A stretch of DNA of 48,680 nt from a virus, in IMG/VR virus record IMGVR_UViG_3300028490_000012, positions 1 to 48,680 of that record; one strand, given 5' to 3'. The stretch's first letter is position 1, and each line of letters starts with the position of its first letter. Below the pieces are notes generated by a model. That model was not told the origin of the DNA and ran no database searches. It saw nothing but the letters and a program-made list of their open reading frames with translations. Below are positions 25,935-31,839 of this stretch, piece after piece. Both the position numbers and the translations under genes were made by a program.

Positions 25935-26072
25935 CTTTTCCTTCTTAATAGCAACTGGTTTGTTGATTAAACAAGATTCGAATCGGCATATATAGTAAGG
26001 TTCGAAACTTACGACGTATGTTTAACTTTAATCGAAGGAATTCAGTAGGTTCGAATCCTACACCTTGACCCA
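25935..26072 (+). ncRNA. Structured element ending in an orphan tRNA 3' half
   Basis: Positions 26045-26072 form a perfect tRNA 3' end: T-arm GTAGG-TTCGAAT-CCTAC, acceptor strand ACCTTGA, then C and CCA. No upstream 7-mer pairs with ACCTTGA. Instead a closed multi-hairpin structure (TTCCTTC with GAAGGAA, inner TTAAACA with TGTTTAA) precedes it and holds two further TTCGAA hairpins. It is a tRNA remnant, an interrupted tRNA or the 3' half of a split tRNA. Confidence 0.5.
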
Positions 26073-26077
26073 AATGT

Positions 26078-26152
26078 TGAGATATAGTTCAGTGGCAGAA
26101 CGCTTGGTTTTGAACCAAGATGTCGGGGGTTCGAACCCCTCTATCTCATCCA
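26078..26152 (+). tRNA. tRNA-Gln(TTG)
   Basis: Full cloverleaf: TGAGATA pairs TATCTCA, anticodon arm CTTGG-TTTTGAA-CCAAG, canonical TTCGAAC T-loop, encoded CCA. Confidence 0.95.
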
Positions 26153-26160
26153 AAAAATAT

Positions 26161-26235
26161 GGCTGTGTCGTCTAGAGGTTAGGACGCTTGGTTTTCAACC
26201 AAGAGAAGAGGGTTCGATACCCTTCACGGTCACCA
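26161..26235 (+). tRNA. tRNA-Glu(TTC)
   Basis: GGCTGTG pairs CACGGTC with G-U pairs, anticodon arm CTTGG-TTTTCAA-CCAAG, T-loop TTCGATA, CCA encoded. Confidence 0.95.
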
Positions 26236-26241
26236 AAATTT

Positions 26242-26316
26242 CGAAGTATAGCTCAGGGGCAGAGCGTTCGCTTGATAAGCGGAAAGTCGTTGGTTCAAAT
26301 CCATCTACTTCGACCA
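26242..26316 (+). tRNA. tRNA-Ile(GAT)
   Basis: Acceptor CGAAGTA/TACTTCG, anticodon loop TTGATAA, T-loop TTCAAAT, CCA encoded. Confidence 0.93.
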
Positions 26317-26345
26317 AAGAATAAAGAGTAAAAAGTGAAAAATAT

Positions 26346-26419
26346 CCTCGGTTAGTTTAATGGTAGAACATTCGGCTGATAACCGGAAAACGAAAGTTCA
26401 ACTCTTTCACCGAGGACCA
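26346..26419 (+). tRNA. tRNA-Ile(GAT), second copy
   Basis: Acceptor CCTCGGT/ACCGAGG, anticodon arm TTCGG-CTGATAA-CCGGA, CCA encoded. Different body from the first Ile tRNA, so not a recent duplication. Confidence 0.92.
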
Positions 26420-26424
26420 AATAT

Positions 26425-26512
26425 GCGTACGAGTCAACTATTGGTTGGTTGAAGCAGATTGTAAACCTGTAACATTGAAACGCGAAGGGTTCGATTCCCT
26501 TGGTGCGCACCA
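26425..26512 (+). tRNA. tRNA-Tyr(GTA), class II
   Basis: D-arm TCAA/TTGA with large loop, anticodon loop TTGTAAA, 14-base variable region, T-arm AAGGG-TTCGATT-CCCTT, CCA encoded. The first acceptor pairs are solid; position 7 is mismatched. Confidence 0.85.
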
Positions 26513-26518
26513 GAATAT

Positions 26519-26608
26519 GGATAATTAGAAACTATGGATGTGGTTGGGGTTGTAATTCCCATGATTCCGAAAGGGTCCAACTCGGTTCGATTCCGAGGTT
26601 ATCCACCA
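26519..26608 (+). tRNA. Class II tRNA, anticodon reads GTA
   Basis: GGATAAT/GTTATCC acceptor, long variable arm, T-loop TTCGATT, CCA encoded. The best anticodon fold is TGGGG-TTGTAAT-TCCCA. The D-arm is irregular, so the anticodon is less certain than in the Tyr tRNA before it. Confidence 0.75.
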
Positions 26609-26615
26609 GAAATAT

Positions 26616-26692
26616 CAGAATGTAGCTCAATCAGGCAGAGCACTCCGTTTGGGACGGAGAGGTTGGAGGTTCGATTCCTCTCATTCTGACCA
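26616..26692 (+). tRNA. tRNA-Pro(TGG)
   Basis: CAGAATG/CATTCTG acceptor, anticodon arm CTCCG-TTTGGGA-CGGAG, T-loop TTCGATT, CCA encoded. Confidence 0.94.
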
Positions 26693-26702
26693 TTATAATT
26701 GT

Positions 26703-26779
26703 CTAGACGTAACGAAATACGGCAATCGTCTCGCCTTGGATGCGAGTATATAGGGGTTCGAGTCCCCTCGTCTAGACCA
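26703..26779 (+). tRNA. tRNA-Pro(TGG), second body
   Basis: CTAGACG/CGTCTAG acceptor, D-arm ACGA/TCGT, anticodon arm CTCGC-CTTGGAT-GCGAG, T-loop TTCGAGT, CCA encoded. The D-arm and A37-T38 differ from the other Pro tRNA. Confidence 0.88.
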
Positions 26780-26793
26780 AAACAAAAACAGAT

Positions 26794-26868
26794 GGCTCAT
26801 TCATCTATCGGCTAGGATATCGTCTTTTCAAGGCGAGTAGGAGGGTTCGATTCCCTCATGGGCTACCA
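26794..26868 (+). tRNA. tRNA-Glu(TTC), second body
   Basis: GGCTCAT/ATGGGCT acceptor, anticodon arm TCGTC-TTTTCAA-GGCGA, T-loop TTCGATT, CCA encoded. Confidence 0.9.
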
Positions 26869-26898
26869 AAAAACGAGTAAATAAAAAAGAATTTGAGT

Positions 26899-26940
26899 CT
26901 TTAAGTTTAATTTAAGAAAATTAAGCTATAATTGACTCAT
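26899..26940 (+). promoter_or_regulatory. Phage promoter of second tRNA transcript
   Basis: TTTAAGTTTAATTTAAG precedes GCTATAAT (-10 at 26927-26932), followed by a TTAAATACC element and the leader ORF at 26990. Confidence 0.78.
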
Positions 26941-26989
26941 AAATAAAAAGTTAGGCATTAAATACCTATAATAAACATAAGGAGTAGAC

Positions 26990-27142
26990 ATGACACGAAC
27001 ATTTAACACGAATCATTTTGATACTGTCGGGACAACCGATACAGCAACGAACATGTTTACTGCTCATGTTACTGCCAGATTTGGAGCCGATTGTGGCTTT
27101 AGGGCTGTGGCAACTGTGTGGGGCAACACTAAAATTTCTTAA
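26990..27142 (+). CDS. Short leader ORF ahead of second tRNA group
   Basis: 50 aa beginning MTRTFNTNHFDTVG, with AAGGAGTAGAC upstream. The N-terminus mirrors that of the leader ORF at 25711. It contains one or two cysteines and no domain. Hairpins follow, then tRNA-Gly. Confidence 0.58.
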   Translation: MTRTFNTNHFDTVGTTDTATNMFTAHVTARFGADCGFRAVATVWGNTKIS

Positions 27143-27155
27143 AAGAACTTCTAAA

Positions 27156-27208
27156 TCAGGAGCTCTTTTAAGAGCTTTTGACTTCTCTACCTGAATTCTA
27201 CTTCAGGT
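27156..27208 (+). terminator. Leader hairpins with U-run
   Basis: AGCTCTT-TT-AAGAGCT followed by TTTT resembles an intrinsic terminator or attenuator; a second stem ACCTGA/TCAGGT follows. Both lie between the leader ORF and the first tRNA, so read-through must be allowed for tRNA synthesis. Confidence 0.5.
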
Positions 27209-27249
27209 CATCAAAACTCTTATCAAAAATTAAAGATTAAACATCTTTT

Positions 27250-27323
27250 GCGAATGTGGCTTAATGGCTGAGCACCGTCCTTCCAAGTCGGTTATGCGGG
27301 TTCGATTCCTGTCATTCGCTCCA
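27250..27323 (+). tRNA. tRNA-Gly(TCC)
   Basis: GCGAATG/CATTCGC acceptor, loop CTTCCAA, T-loop TTCGATT, discriminator T and CCA. The anticodon stem has one T-T mismatch. Confidence 0.9.
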
Positions 27324-27329
27324 AAATGT

Positions 27330-27404
27330 ACCGACGTCATATAGTGGTTATTATGCTAGACTGTCAATCTGGACACGGGAGTTCAATTCTCCTCGTTGGT
27401 GCCA
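27330..27404 (+). tRNA. tRNA-Asp(GTC)
   Basis: ACCGACG/CGTTGGT acceptor, anticodon arm CTAGA-CTGTCAA-TCTGG, G73 then CCA, as expected for Asp. Confidence 0.93.
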
Positions 27405-27414
27405 AAAATAATAT

Positions 27415-27490
27415 GGGGAAATAACTCAATTGGAAGAGTATCGGATTGTCTATCCGAAGGTTGCGGGTTCAAATCCCGTTTTCCTCGCCA
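27415..27490 (+). tRNA. tRNA-Asp(GTC), second body
   Basis: GGGGAAA/TTTCCTC acceptor, anticodon arm TCGGA-TTGTCTA-TCCGA, G73 and CCA. Different sequence from the neighbouring Asp tRNA. Confidence 0.91.
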
Positions 27491-27501
27491 GAATAAAATA
27501 T

Positions 27502-27577
27502 CCACTCTAAGCTAACTTAGTAGAAGCGTCGGTTTGAAGAACCGAAGGATGAGGAGCGTAACCTCAAGGGTGGACCA
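27502..27577 (+). tRNA. tRNA-Phe(GAA) with altered T-loop
   Basis: CCACTCT/AGGGTGG acceptor, anticodon loop TTGAAGA, CCA encoded. The T-arm is TGAGG-AGCGTAA-CCTCA: position 54 is A and 58 is T, the reverse of the normal T54-A58 pair. Confidence 0.85.
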
Positions 27578-27586
27578 GAAAAATGT

Positions 27587-27660
27587 GGGCTGTTAGTATA
27601 ACGGGATTATTCCTGCCTTGCACGTAGGCGATCGGGGTTCGATTCCCCGACGGTCCACCA
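27587..27660 (+). tRNA. tRNA-Ala(TGC)
   Basis: GGGCTGT/ACGGTCC acceptor, anticodon loop CTTGCAC, T-loop TTCGATT, CCA encoded. Confidence 0.9.
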
Positions 27661-27666
27661 AATTAT

Positions 27667-27764
27667 AGTGATGTAGTTTAACTGAATATTGTACAATATT
27701 CGACGAAAAACATTCGAGGGCAATTGCCTTGAAAGAAGTTGGGTCATGCCAACCATTACTGCCA
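27667..27764 (+). ncRNA. Non-canonical cloverleaf RNA ending in CCA
   Basis: The outer stem AGTGATG/CATTACT plus G and CCA looks like a tRNA, and TAGTTTAACTG begins like a D-arm. Inside are three hairpins with unusual loops: GAATATT-GTAC-AATATTC, TTCGAGG-GCAATTG-CCTTGAA and GTTGG-GTCATG-CCAAC. There is no TTCRA T-loop and no uridine 33. A hairpin inserted in the D-loop is one reading. It is a tRNA-like RNA that probably does not decode. Confidence 0.6.
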
Positions 27765-27776
27765 AAAAGAATTTTT

Positions 27777-27825
27777 CAGGGTGGAAAAGGAACTCAGTAG
27801 GTGGAGACCTACCTTTACCACCTCC
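27777..27825 (+). ncRNA. Long hairpin between tRNAs
   Basis: GGTGG, AAAG and GTAGGT pair with ACCTAC, CTTT and CCACC around a GGAG loop. There is no U-run after it, so it is a structural or processing hairpin rather than a terminator. Confidence 0.4.
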
Positions 27826-27836
27826 AAGAATTTTAT

Positions 27837-27912
27837 GCTACTGTAGTTCAGTTGGAAGAACGCTTGTTTTGTACTCAAGAGGTCGGGGGTTCAAATCCTC
27901 TCAGTAGCTCCA
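27837..27912 (+). tRNA. tRNA-Thr(TGT)
   Basis: GCTACTG/CAGTAGC acceptor, loop TTTGTAC, T-loop TTCAAAT, CCA encoded. T31-T39 mismatch next to the anticodon loop. Confidence 0.88.
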
Positions 27913-27914
27913 TT

Positions 27915-28020
27915 GATTATTATAAGGCTGAATAATTTCATCCTTTAGTGATCACTTAAAGTAGGTTAGTTTATGTCTAATTTTCACCTACATATCAAAA
28001 ATGAAAACATGGCGTTATAA
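27915..28020 (+). other. Structured spacer between tRNAs
   Basis: Contains CTTT-AGTGATCACT-TAAAG and GTAGGTTAG-TTTATGT-CTAATTTTCACCTAC hairpins, and TTATAA at both ends that can pair. It may be another cloverleaf-like RNA but has no CCA. Confidence 0.3.
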
Positions 28021-28097
28021 GCTCGGTTGGCGTCGAATGGTAAGACACTTCCCTTACAAGGAAGGCATTGGGGGTTCAAATCCCTCACCGAGTACCA
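28021..28097 (+). tRNA. tRNA-Val(TAC)
   Basis: GCTCGGT/ACCGAGT acceptor, anticodon arm CTTCC-CTTACAA-GGAAG, CCA encoded. Confidence 0.94.
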
Positions 28098-28101
28098 AAA
28101 A

Positions 28102-28215
28102 TTCAATGAAGAAGTAGAAAGCAGAATAAGGCTTCTGTGGGTTCGAGTCCCACTCTTTCTGAGTCGTTCTCAAGGTTCACAACCTGACTTTTTCATTGAG
28201 TTTTTAACTCTAAAA
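28102..28215 (+). ncRNA. Long-stem RNA with embedded T-arm
   Basis: TTCAATGAA pairs TTCATTGAG to close about 100 bases. Inside, AGAAAG pairs CTTTCT around a short hairpin and a perfect T-arm GTGGG-TTCGAGT-CCCAC. Next to it is AGGTT-CAC-AACCT. It has a T-arm but no D-arm or anticodon arm, like the tRNA-derived stem RNAs at 47-48 kb, though without their conserved loop. Confidence 0.45.
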
Positions 28216-28220
28216 ACAAT

Positions 28221-28256
28221 GTCATCTGGGCGTGCAAAAAGGTTCGAGTCCTTTCA
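28221..28256 (+). other. Orphan tRNA T-arm fragment
   Basis: AAAGG-TTCGAGT-CCTTT flanked by AATG upstream and CATT downstream. A tRNA 3' relic or a mini tRNA-like hairpin; too short to decode. Confidence 0.35.
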
Positions 28257-28274
28257 TTAAAATAAGGAAACAAT

Positions 28275-28481
28275 ATGAAATTAATCGAAATGGTTAAGGG
28301 AAAAGTTGTTCGTCTTAAATTTTATAGAAAAGGCGAACTTTGGTACGAGACAGAGGACGGGTTTCCATTCCCCGTTCCAATTAGTGACTGTGGAGATGCG
28401 ACATTTCTGCCAGAAGATAAAGCTTCATTATTTATGAGGTATATCAGAAAGCAACTTGAAGCATTAAAAGAAGAAGGGTAA
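28275..28481 (+). CDS. Small hypothetical protein inside tRNA array
   Basis: 68 aa, start preceded by ATAAGGAAACAAT. Basic N-terminal half (EMVKGKVVRLKFYRKG) and a helical, acidic C-terminus. No family recognised. Several such small ORFs lie between the tRNAs. Confidence 0.65.
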   Translation: MKLIEMVKGKVVRLKFYRKGELWYETEDGFPFPVPISDCGDATFLPEDKASLFMRYIRKQLEALKEEG

Positions 28482-28494
28482 CTTTCTTCACTTT

Positions 28495-28566
28495 GGGGAA
28501 TCTGTATGGGACAGACTCTTGGCTTGCACCCTCGATGAATCGGATCGTTACCGATATTCTCCACCA
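28495..28566 (+). tRNA. tRNA-Ala(TGC)-like with weak anticodon stem
   Basis: GGGGAAT/ATTCTCC acceptor and CCA are sound. The T-arm ATCGG-ATCGTTA-CCGAT has A54 and T58. The anticodon loop CTTGCAC equals that of the Ala tRNA at 27587, but the stem CTTGG/CCTCG has only three pairs. The D-arm is a small CTGT/ACAG hairpin. Possibly degenerate. Confidence 0.6.
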
Positions 28567-28571
28567 ATTAA

Positions 28572-28642
28572 CGCATACGTCAAGGCGACATTCGAACCTC
28601 ATAAGTTTGGAAAGCCAGATTCGATTTCTGGGTATGCGACCA
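28572..28642 (+). tRNA. tRNA-Met(CAT) with reduced D-arm
   Basis: CGCATAC/GTATGCG perfect acceptor, anticodon arm CGAAC-CTCATAA-GTTTG, T-arm CCAGA-TTCGATT-TCTGG, CCA encoded. The D-arm is only GTC-AAGGC-GAC, so the tRNA is 71 bases long and lacks the G18G19 loop. Confidence 0.85.
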
Positions 28643-28667
28643 AAAATAAAAAGAGAAAAAACCTGAG

Positions 28668-28711
28668 TTTAAGCTTGTTTTAAGCGAAGTTACGGTATAA
28701 TAGAGTATATT
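28668..28711 (+). promoter_or_regulatory. Phage promoter within tRNA array
   Basis: TTTAAGCTTGTTTTAAGC precedes GGTATAATAGAGTATA (-10 at 28696-28701). It drives the short ORF and tRNAs that follow. Confidence 0.78.
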
Positions 28712-28732
28712 AAAAGTTAGAAAGGCTATTAT

Positions 28733-28849
28733 ATGAGAATCAAAAAACCAGGAAACCCAAACGCTAAATGTTCGTATAAGAACGGAAAAGTATATAACAG
28801 AAAGAATGTATAATCACTCAAACGGTGATTTAAGACGGAAGAGGTAGTT
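28733..28849 (+). CDS. Short basic leader ORF
   Basis: 38 aa beginning MRIKKPGNPNAKCSYKNG, with GAAAGGCTATTAT upstream. Its last codons run into the cloverleaf RNA at 28840, so translating ribosomes would occupy that RNA's 5' end. This matches the pattern of promoter, short ORF and stable RNA seen elsewhere here. Confidence 0.5.
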
Positions 28850-28938
28850 GAAAGGGTATTACGCTGAAAGTTGGTAATACTGAGTCTATGGTGTAACCTA
28901 GATGCTTACAGATGGTTAAAATCCATCCTCTTCAACCA
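28840..28938 (+). ncRNA. Non-canonical cloverleaf RNA ending in CCA
   Basis: GAAGAGG pairs CCTCTTC, followed by AACCA. Inside are GTATTAC...GTAATAC, a TCTA-GG stem with ACC-TAGA, and GATGG-TTAAAAT-CCATC. The last is T-arm-like but without the TTC signature. No normal anticodon loop or D-arm can be drawn. Similar in plan to the RNA at 27667. Confidence 0.55.
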
Positions 28939-28939
28939 T

Positions 28940-29014
28940 GCCTTCATAGCTCAATGGTAGAGCACTCCCCTTGTAAGGGAAAGGTTTTCGGTTCAAGTCC
29001 GAATGAAGGCTCCA
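28940..29014 (+). tRNA. tRNA-Thr(TGT), second body
   Basis: GCCTTCA/TGAAGGC acceptor, loop CTTGTAA, T-loop TTCAAGT, CCA encoded. Confidence 0.93.
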
Positions 29015-29189
29015 GAATCAGAGTAAGATTTTAATGGAAGTTTTATTCGGGTTCTGTGTGAAAGAAAGCGTCAGAGCAGTTGCTAGACAACATAAGATTC
29101 TTTGGTGGCTATACTGGGAGGTAATTGAGATTAATTTCCTGGACTGAATAACAGATGACGGTTCAAAACTCAATAACAAAGGAAACAAT
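29015..29189 (+). other. Structured spacer, no gene recognised
   Basis: Several hairpins can be drawn (GTTG-CTAGA-CAAC; GGAGGTAATT-GAGA-TTAATTTCC), and a TGACGGTTCAAAA fragment recalls a T-loop. I cannot close it into a tRNA. Confidence 0.3.
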
Positions 29190-29360
29190 ATGAGTAACAG
29201 AGATGGCAAGAAGCCGAGAAGTAAATTCAGAAGAGGACAACCATGTCCAAATTGTAGATCTAAAAATAAAAATTCCAGAGCAACATTAGAAAGATGTCCG
29301 TGTGGGTGTCATTCAAAGGTAGCTTTACATTGTATAACATGTCATTGGTCAAATTATTAA
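29190..29360 (+). CDS. Small zinc-finger protein
   Basis: 56 aa, start after AAAGGAAACAAT. The basic N-terminus (GKKPRSKFRRGQ) is followed by CPNC, CPCGCH and CITCHW, enough cysteines and histidines for one or two zinc sites. Basic plus zinc suggests nucleic-acid binding; in a tRNA array an RNA partner is plausible but unproven. Confidence 0.7.
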   Translation: MSNRDGKKPRSKFRRGQPCPNCRSKNKNSRATLERCPCGCHSKVALHCITCHWSNY

Positions 29361-29365
29361 ACTGT

Positions 29366-29441
29366 GCACTGTTCGTCTAACTGGATAAGACACGAGCCTT
29401 CTAAGCTTGTAATCGGGGTTCGAGTCCTCGATGGTGTACCA
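29366..29441 (+). tRNA. tRNA-Arg(TCT)
   Basis: GCACTGT/ATGGTGT acceptor, D-stem GTCT/AGAC, anticodon arm CGAGC-CTTCTAA-GCTTG, CCA encoded. Confidence 0.93.
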
Positions 29442-29451
29442 AAACAAAAAT

Positions 29452-29526
29452 GCGAATGTAGCTCAGTGGAAGAGCATCTGCTTGCCAAGTAGAAGGTCGT
29501 GGGTTCGAATCCCATTATTCGCTCCA
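29452..29526 (+). tRNA. tRNA-Gly(GCC)
   Basis: GCGAATG/TATTCGC acceptor, anticodon arm TCTGC-TTGCCAA-GTAGA, T-loop TTCGAAT, CCA encoded. Confidence 0.94.
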
Positions 29527-29531
29527 AATAT

Positions 29532-29634
29532 GTCCGATATACCAACAACAGAAGAAGTTGGTACTAAGTATTCTAGATATGTAACTTAGTAGCCTTTGTG
29601 CTGGGTAGGTTCAATTCCTACATTCGAGGCACCA
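29532..29634 (+). ncRNA. Non-canonical tRNA-like RNA with extended hairpins
   Basis: The 3' part has a normal T-arm GTAGG-TTCAATT-CCTAC and ends in ACCA. The D-arm is replaced by a seven-pair hairpin TACCAAC/GTTGGTA, the central arm is ACTAAGT/ACTTAGT with a 14-base loop, and the 5' acceptor strand pairs poorly with ATTCGAGGC. A tRNA body rebuilt with extra arms, or one that needs processing. Confidence 0.5.
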
Positions 29635-29639
29635 AATAT

Positions 29640-29714
29640 GTCAGTGTGGCTAAATGGTAAAGCAGGAGATTGCAAATCTCAAGATTGGGGGTTCGAGTCC
29701 CTTCACTGACTCCA
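29640..29714 (+). tRNA. tRNA-Cys(GCA)
   Basis: GTCAGTG/CACTGAC acceptor, anticodon arm GGAGA-TTGCAAA-TCTCA, U73 and CCA, as expected for Cys. Confidence 0.94.
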
Positions 29715-29720
29715 AACTAT

Positions 29721-29797
29721 GGTGTAGGTATCCCAATGGTAGAGGAGCTCGGTTGTGAACCGAGTTGTTGCGGGTTCGAGTCCCGTTCTACACCCCA
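29721..29797 (+). tRNA. tRNA-His(GTG)
   Basis: Has the His-specific extra G at -1 opposite C73, anticodon arm CTCGG-TTGTGAA-CCGAG, CCA encoded. Confidence 0.95.
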
Positions 29798-29812
29798 AAA
29801 TAAAGGAAATTA

Positions 29813-30052
29813 ATGTTTACACCAAAATTTAAAAAAGGTGATGTGATATCAGCTTATAGAAATAAAAGTCCAGTTAATGGTATGTTGGTTTATGTAGGTG
29901 GTAATAATTATTGGGTTGAAAAGAACGAAAGTTCTATCAAGGTCACATATACAATTACTGAAGTCATGAAACGTGGGTATAAGTGTAAAGAAAGAGAATT
30001 ACTTCCTTATTCATTAGGGGAAACATATTTCAAAAAGGAGATGCTGAATTAG
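29813..30052 (+). CDS. Small hypothetical protein overlapping a tRNA
   Basis: 79 aa, start after AAAGGAAATTA. Basic, with KFKKGDVISAYRN at the N-terminus, reminiscent of a small SH3-like barrel. Its last ten bases lie inside tRNA-Thr(GGT), so mRNA and tRNA maturation compete. No family recognised. Confidence 0.7.
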   Translation: MFTPKFKKGDVISAYRNKSPVNGMLVYVGGNNYWVEKNESSIKVTYTITEVMKRGYKCKERELLPYSLGETYFKKEMLN

Positions 30053-30117
30053 CTCAGTGGCAGAGCACTTGTGTGGTATTCAAGAGGTCATCGGTTCAAT
30101 CCCGATATTCAGCTCCA
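30043..30117 (+). tRNA. tRNA-Thr(GGT)
   Basis: GCTGAAT/ATTCAGC acceptor, loop GTGGTAT, T-loop TTCAATC, CCA encoded. Overlaps the 3' end of the preceding CDS. Confidence 0.88.
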
Positions 30118-30143
30118 TATCTTTGTTTTCATAAGGAGGTATT

Positions 30144-30257
30144 ATGTCAAAAGAACAAAAGGAAAAAGTTAGAAAATTAAAATCCCAAGGGAAAGTAGAA
30201 AATATTGATTTTAGAGTAATTTACTTCGGAATTCAAGCTGAAATTAAATACTCTTAA
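30144..30257 (+). CDS. Very small basic protein
   Basis: 37 aa with a very strong ribosome site (AAGGAGG) seven bases before the ATG. Lysine-rich helix then a strand (DFRVIYFGI). No family; the ribosome site is the main support. Confidence 0.6.
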   Translation: MSKEQKEKVRKLKSQGKVENIDFRVIYFGIQAEIKYS

Positions 30258-30268
30258 AAGGAGTATAT

Positions 30269-30400
30269 ATGAATAGCATATTATGGTTTATTGCTGGTAC
30301 AGCGTTTGGGTTTTATTTTCCAAATGTAGTTTCAAAGATAAAAACTACTGTTACAAATTGGTTTAATTCAAAAAGTTCTGAAAATTCAGATAAAAAATAA
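30269..30400 (+). CDS. Very small membrane protein
   Basis: 43 aa after AAAGGAGTATAT. Residues 4-19 (ILWFIAGTAFGFYFPN) form one membrane helix, followed by a basic and then polar tail. Single-span phage membrane peptides of this kind are common; the function is unknown. Confidence 0.6.
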   Translation: MNSILWFIAGTAFGFYFPNVVSKIKTTVTNWFNSKSSENSDKK

Positions 30401-30409
30401 AGGGTAGAT

Positions 30410-30589
30410 ATGACAGAAATGTACATGGAAGATGTTGGTAAAATAGCGTGTGAAGCTACAGATTTAATCATAGAACACCTAAAAGAATTTGGGATTATAA
30501 TTGAAGGGAAGGATGAAGATCTTTTCTTCAACCCAATATTCGATGAAGTGGAAAAATTGTGTAAAAATGATTATAAAAATCATATGTAA
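30410..30589 (+). CDS. Small acidic protein
   Basis: 59 aa, start after AAAGGGTAGAT. Helical and acidic (CEATDLIIEHLKEFG). Its stop lies one base before tRNA-Arg(TCG). No family recognised. Confidence 0.6.
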   Translation: MTEMYMEDVGKIACEATDLIIEHLKEFGIIIEGKDEDLFFNPIFDEVEKLCKNDYKNHM

Positions 30590-30664
30590 GCTCTGTTGGT
30601 GTAATGGATAGCATGGTCGGCTTCGAACCGATCGATCGGGGTTCGAATCCCTGATGGAGCACCA
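30590..30664 (+). tRNA. tRNA-Arg(TCG)
   Basis: GCTCTGT/ATGGAGC acceptor, anticodon arm GTCGG-CTTCGAA-CCGAT, CCA encoded. Begins at the base after the upstream stop codon. Confidence 0.92.
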
Positions 30665-30761
30665 AAGTTAAAATTAAGATTAAGACAGTAAAATATAATA
30701 ACTCTATAATGCGGGAGATAGATTCAAAGCATTGAACTTTAAAGTAGGACACGAAATTTAG

Positions 30762-30892
30762 ATAATGAAGAGACGGTTGAAATATAGCCGACAAAGACCT
30801 CTTACATAGTGTTAGTTACGGGTGATGACCGACCATCAGGTTAGTAGAAAATGGATTGGTACGCAAGTACAAGTAGGTTCATTATCCTATAG
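30762..30892 (+). ncRNA. Closed structured RNA with GNRA hairpin
   Basis: GATAATGAA pairs TTCATTATC to close about 130 bases. Inside are CGG...CCG, TGATG-ACCGAC-CATCA and a perfect GTAC-GCAA-GTAC tetraloop hairpin. No open frame and no tRNA fold fit. Flanked by tRNA-Arg and tRNA-Trp. Confidence 0.5.
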
Positions 30893-30936
30893 AAGGAATA
30901 GACAACCGAAACTTCTATTTAAATCTACATTTTTGT

Positions 30937-31011
30937 AGGGATATAGTTCAACGGTTAGAATAATGGGTTCCAAACCCATTGATGTGGGTTCAATTCCTAC
31001 TATCCTTGCCA
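30937..31011 (+). tRNA. tRNA-Trp(CCA)
   Basis: AGGGATA/TATCCTT acceptor, anticodon arm ATGGG-TTCCAAA-CCCAT, G73 and CCA. Confidence 0.94.
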
Positions 31012-31049
31012 ACAATTAAATTAAATACTCTAAAATATAAGGTAAAATT

Positions 31050-31814
31050 ATGTTAAGAGAAGCAATACAAATTATCGAAGAGTTAAGTGCTATCGCTGGA
31101 AATAGAAGAAGTTATGATGAATTGATTTCAAATCGTTGTATTCCTCTAGAATTATCTATGATGAAAAGATTAGGTTATTCATATAGTGGTGAAAAGGCAT
31201 TTCATTTAACGAACAGTAGACACCTTTCTGGATTAGCTAAGATTCAGGGTACAAAAAATCAACTTTCAACATTTACAGTTGGTGGACCAGAATTGGTCAG
31301 ACTTCCATCTCAACCTGATTGTATGGTTGAACTTCTGGGAACAGAGGTTATTAGAGGGAAGAGTGATATTTGGACCACAGTTGATAAAGATGGTATGCGT
31401 TGGATTAACCACAACGTTCAGGAAAGATCTACTAAATATAAGTTGACATTTATGATAGATGGCATTCTTACTAAATTACTTAAGGAATTTGGCGTTGATT
31501 TTAACGCTGAACAACAACCATCATCAGAGGTATTGAAGGCTATTAAACAAGTCAAAGATACCAAAAAGTTTCACAAGGCTTATTTTAAGTCAATTGAATC
31601 TTGGGTTGATGCTGGTGGATATAAGGAATTTCAGAACTATTTGGATACTGCTGCTGAGATGAAGTACAATGAAGTTGTTTTGACAAAGTTTAAAATAACG
31701 GGTGTATATAGTCTTGACAACGATATTCCGAAAGTACAAGCGTTTTGTAAGAAAACTGGTGTAAAATATAAAGGTGTGCTTCCATCGAAAGCATTGAGTG
31801 AACTAAAGATATAA
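31050..31814 (+). CDS. Tagged protein, ADP-ribosyltransferase-like
   Basis: 254 aa starting MLREAIQIIEELSAIAGN; IIE|E or ELS|A follow the tag. The body has EKAFHLTNSRHLSGLAKIQG near residue 48 and then NQLSTFTVGG, a pattern shared with the tagged protein at 37091 (KAYHTTDMDGLETLKKLQG, EISAFFLG). An H-x-T/S strand followed by a helix and an aromatic strand is how ADP-ribosyltransferase folds begin. T4 Alt is a head-packaged ADP-ribosyltransferase, so this assignment fits, but catalytic residues are not proven. Confidence 0.6.
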   Translation: MLREAIQIIEELSAIAGNRRSYDELISNRCIPLELSMMKRLGYSYSGEKAFHLTNSRHLSGLAKIQGTKNQLSTFTVGGPELVRLPSQPDCMVELLGTEVIRGKSDIWTTVDKDGMRWINHNVQERSTKYKLTFMIDGILTKLLKEFGVDFNAEQQPSSEVLKAIKQVKDTKKFHKAYFKSIESWVDAGGYKEFQNYLDTAAEMKYNEVVLTKFKITGVYSLDNDIPKVQAFCKKTGVKYKGVLPSKALSELKI

Positions 31815-31839
31815 GAAAGTAAAATCAAGGAATGATTAA

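Noticed and set aside
27689-27907. 72 aa open frame through the tRNA array
   Set aside because: It crosses a CCA-ending cloverleaf RNA and tRNA-Thr and has no ribosome site; a by-product of RNA genes.
26078-30120. CRISPR-like repeats
   Set aside because: The repeated GGTTCGA/CCA sequences are tRNA T-arms and 3' ends, not direct repeats with uniform spacers.
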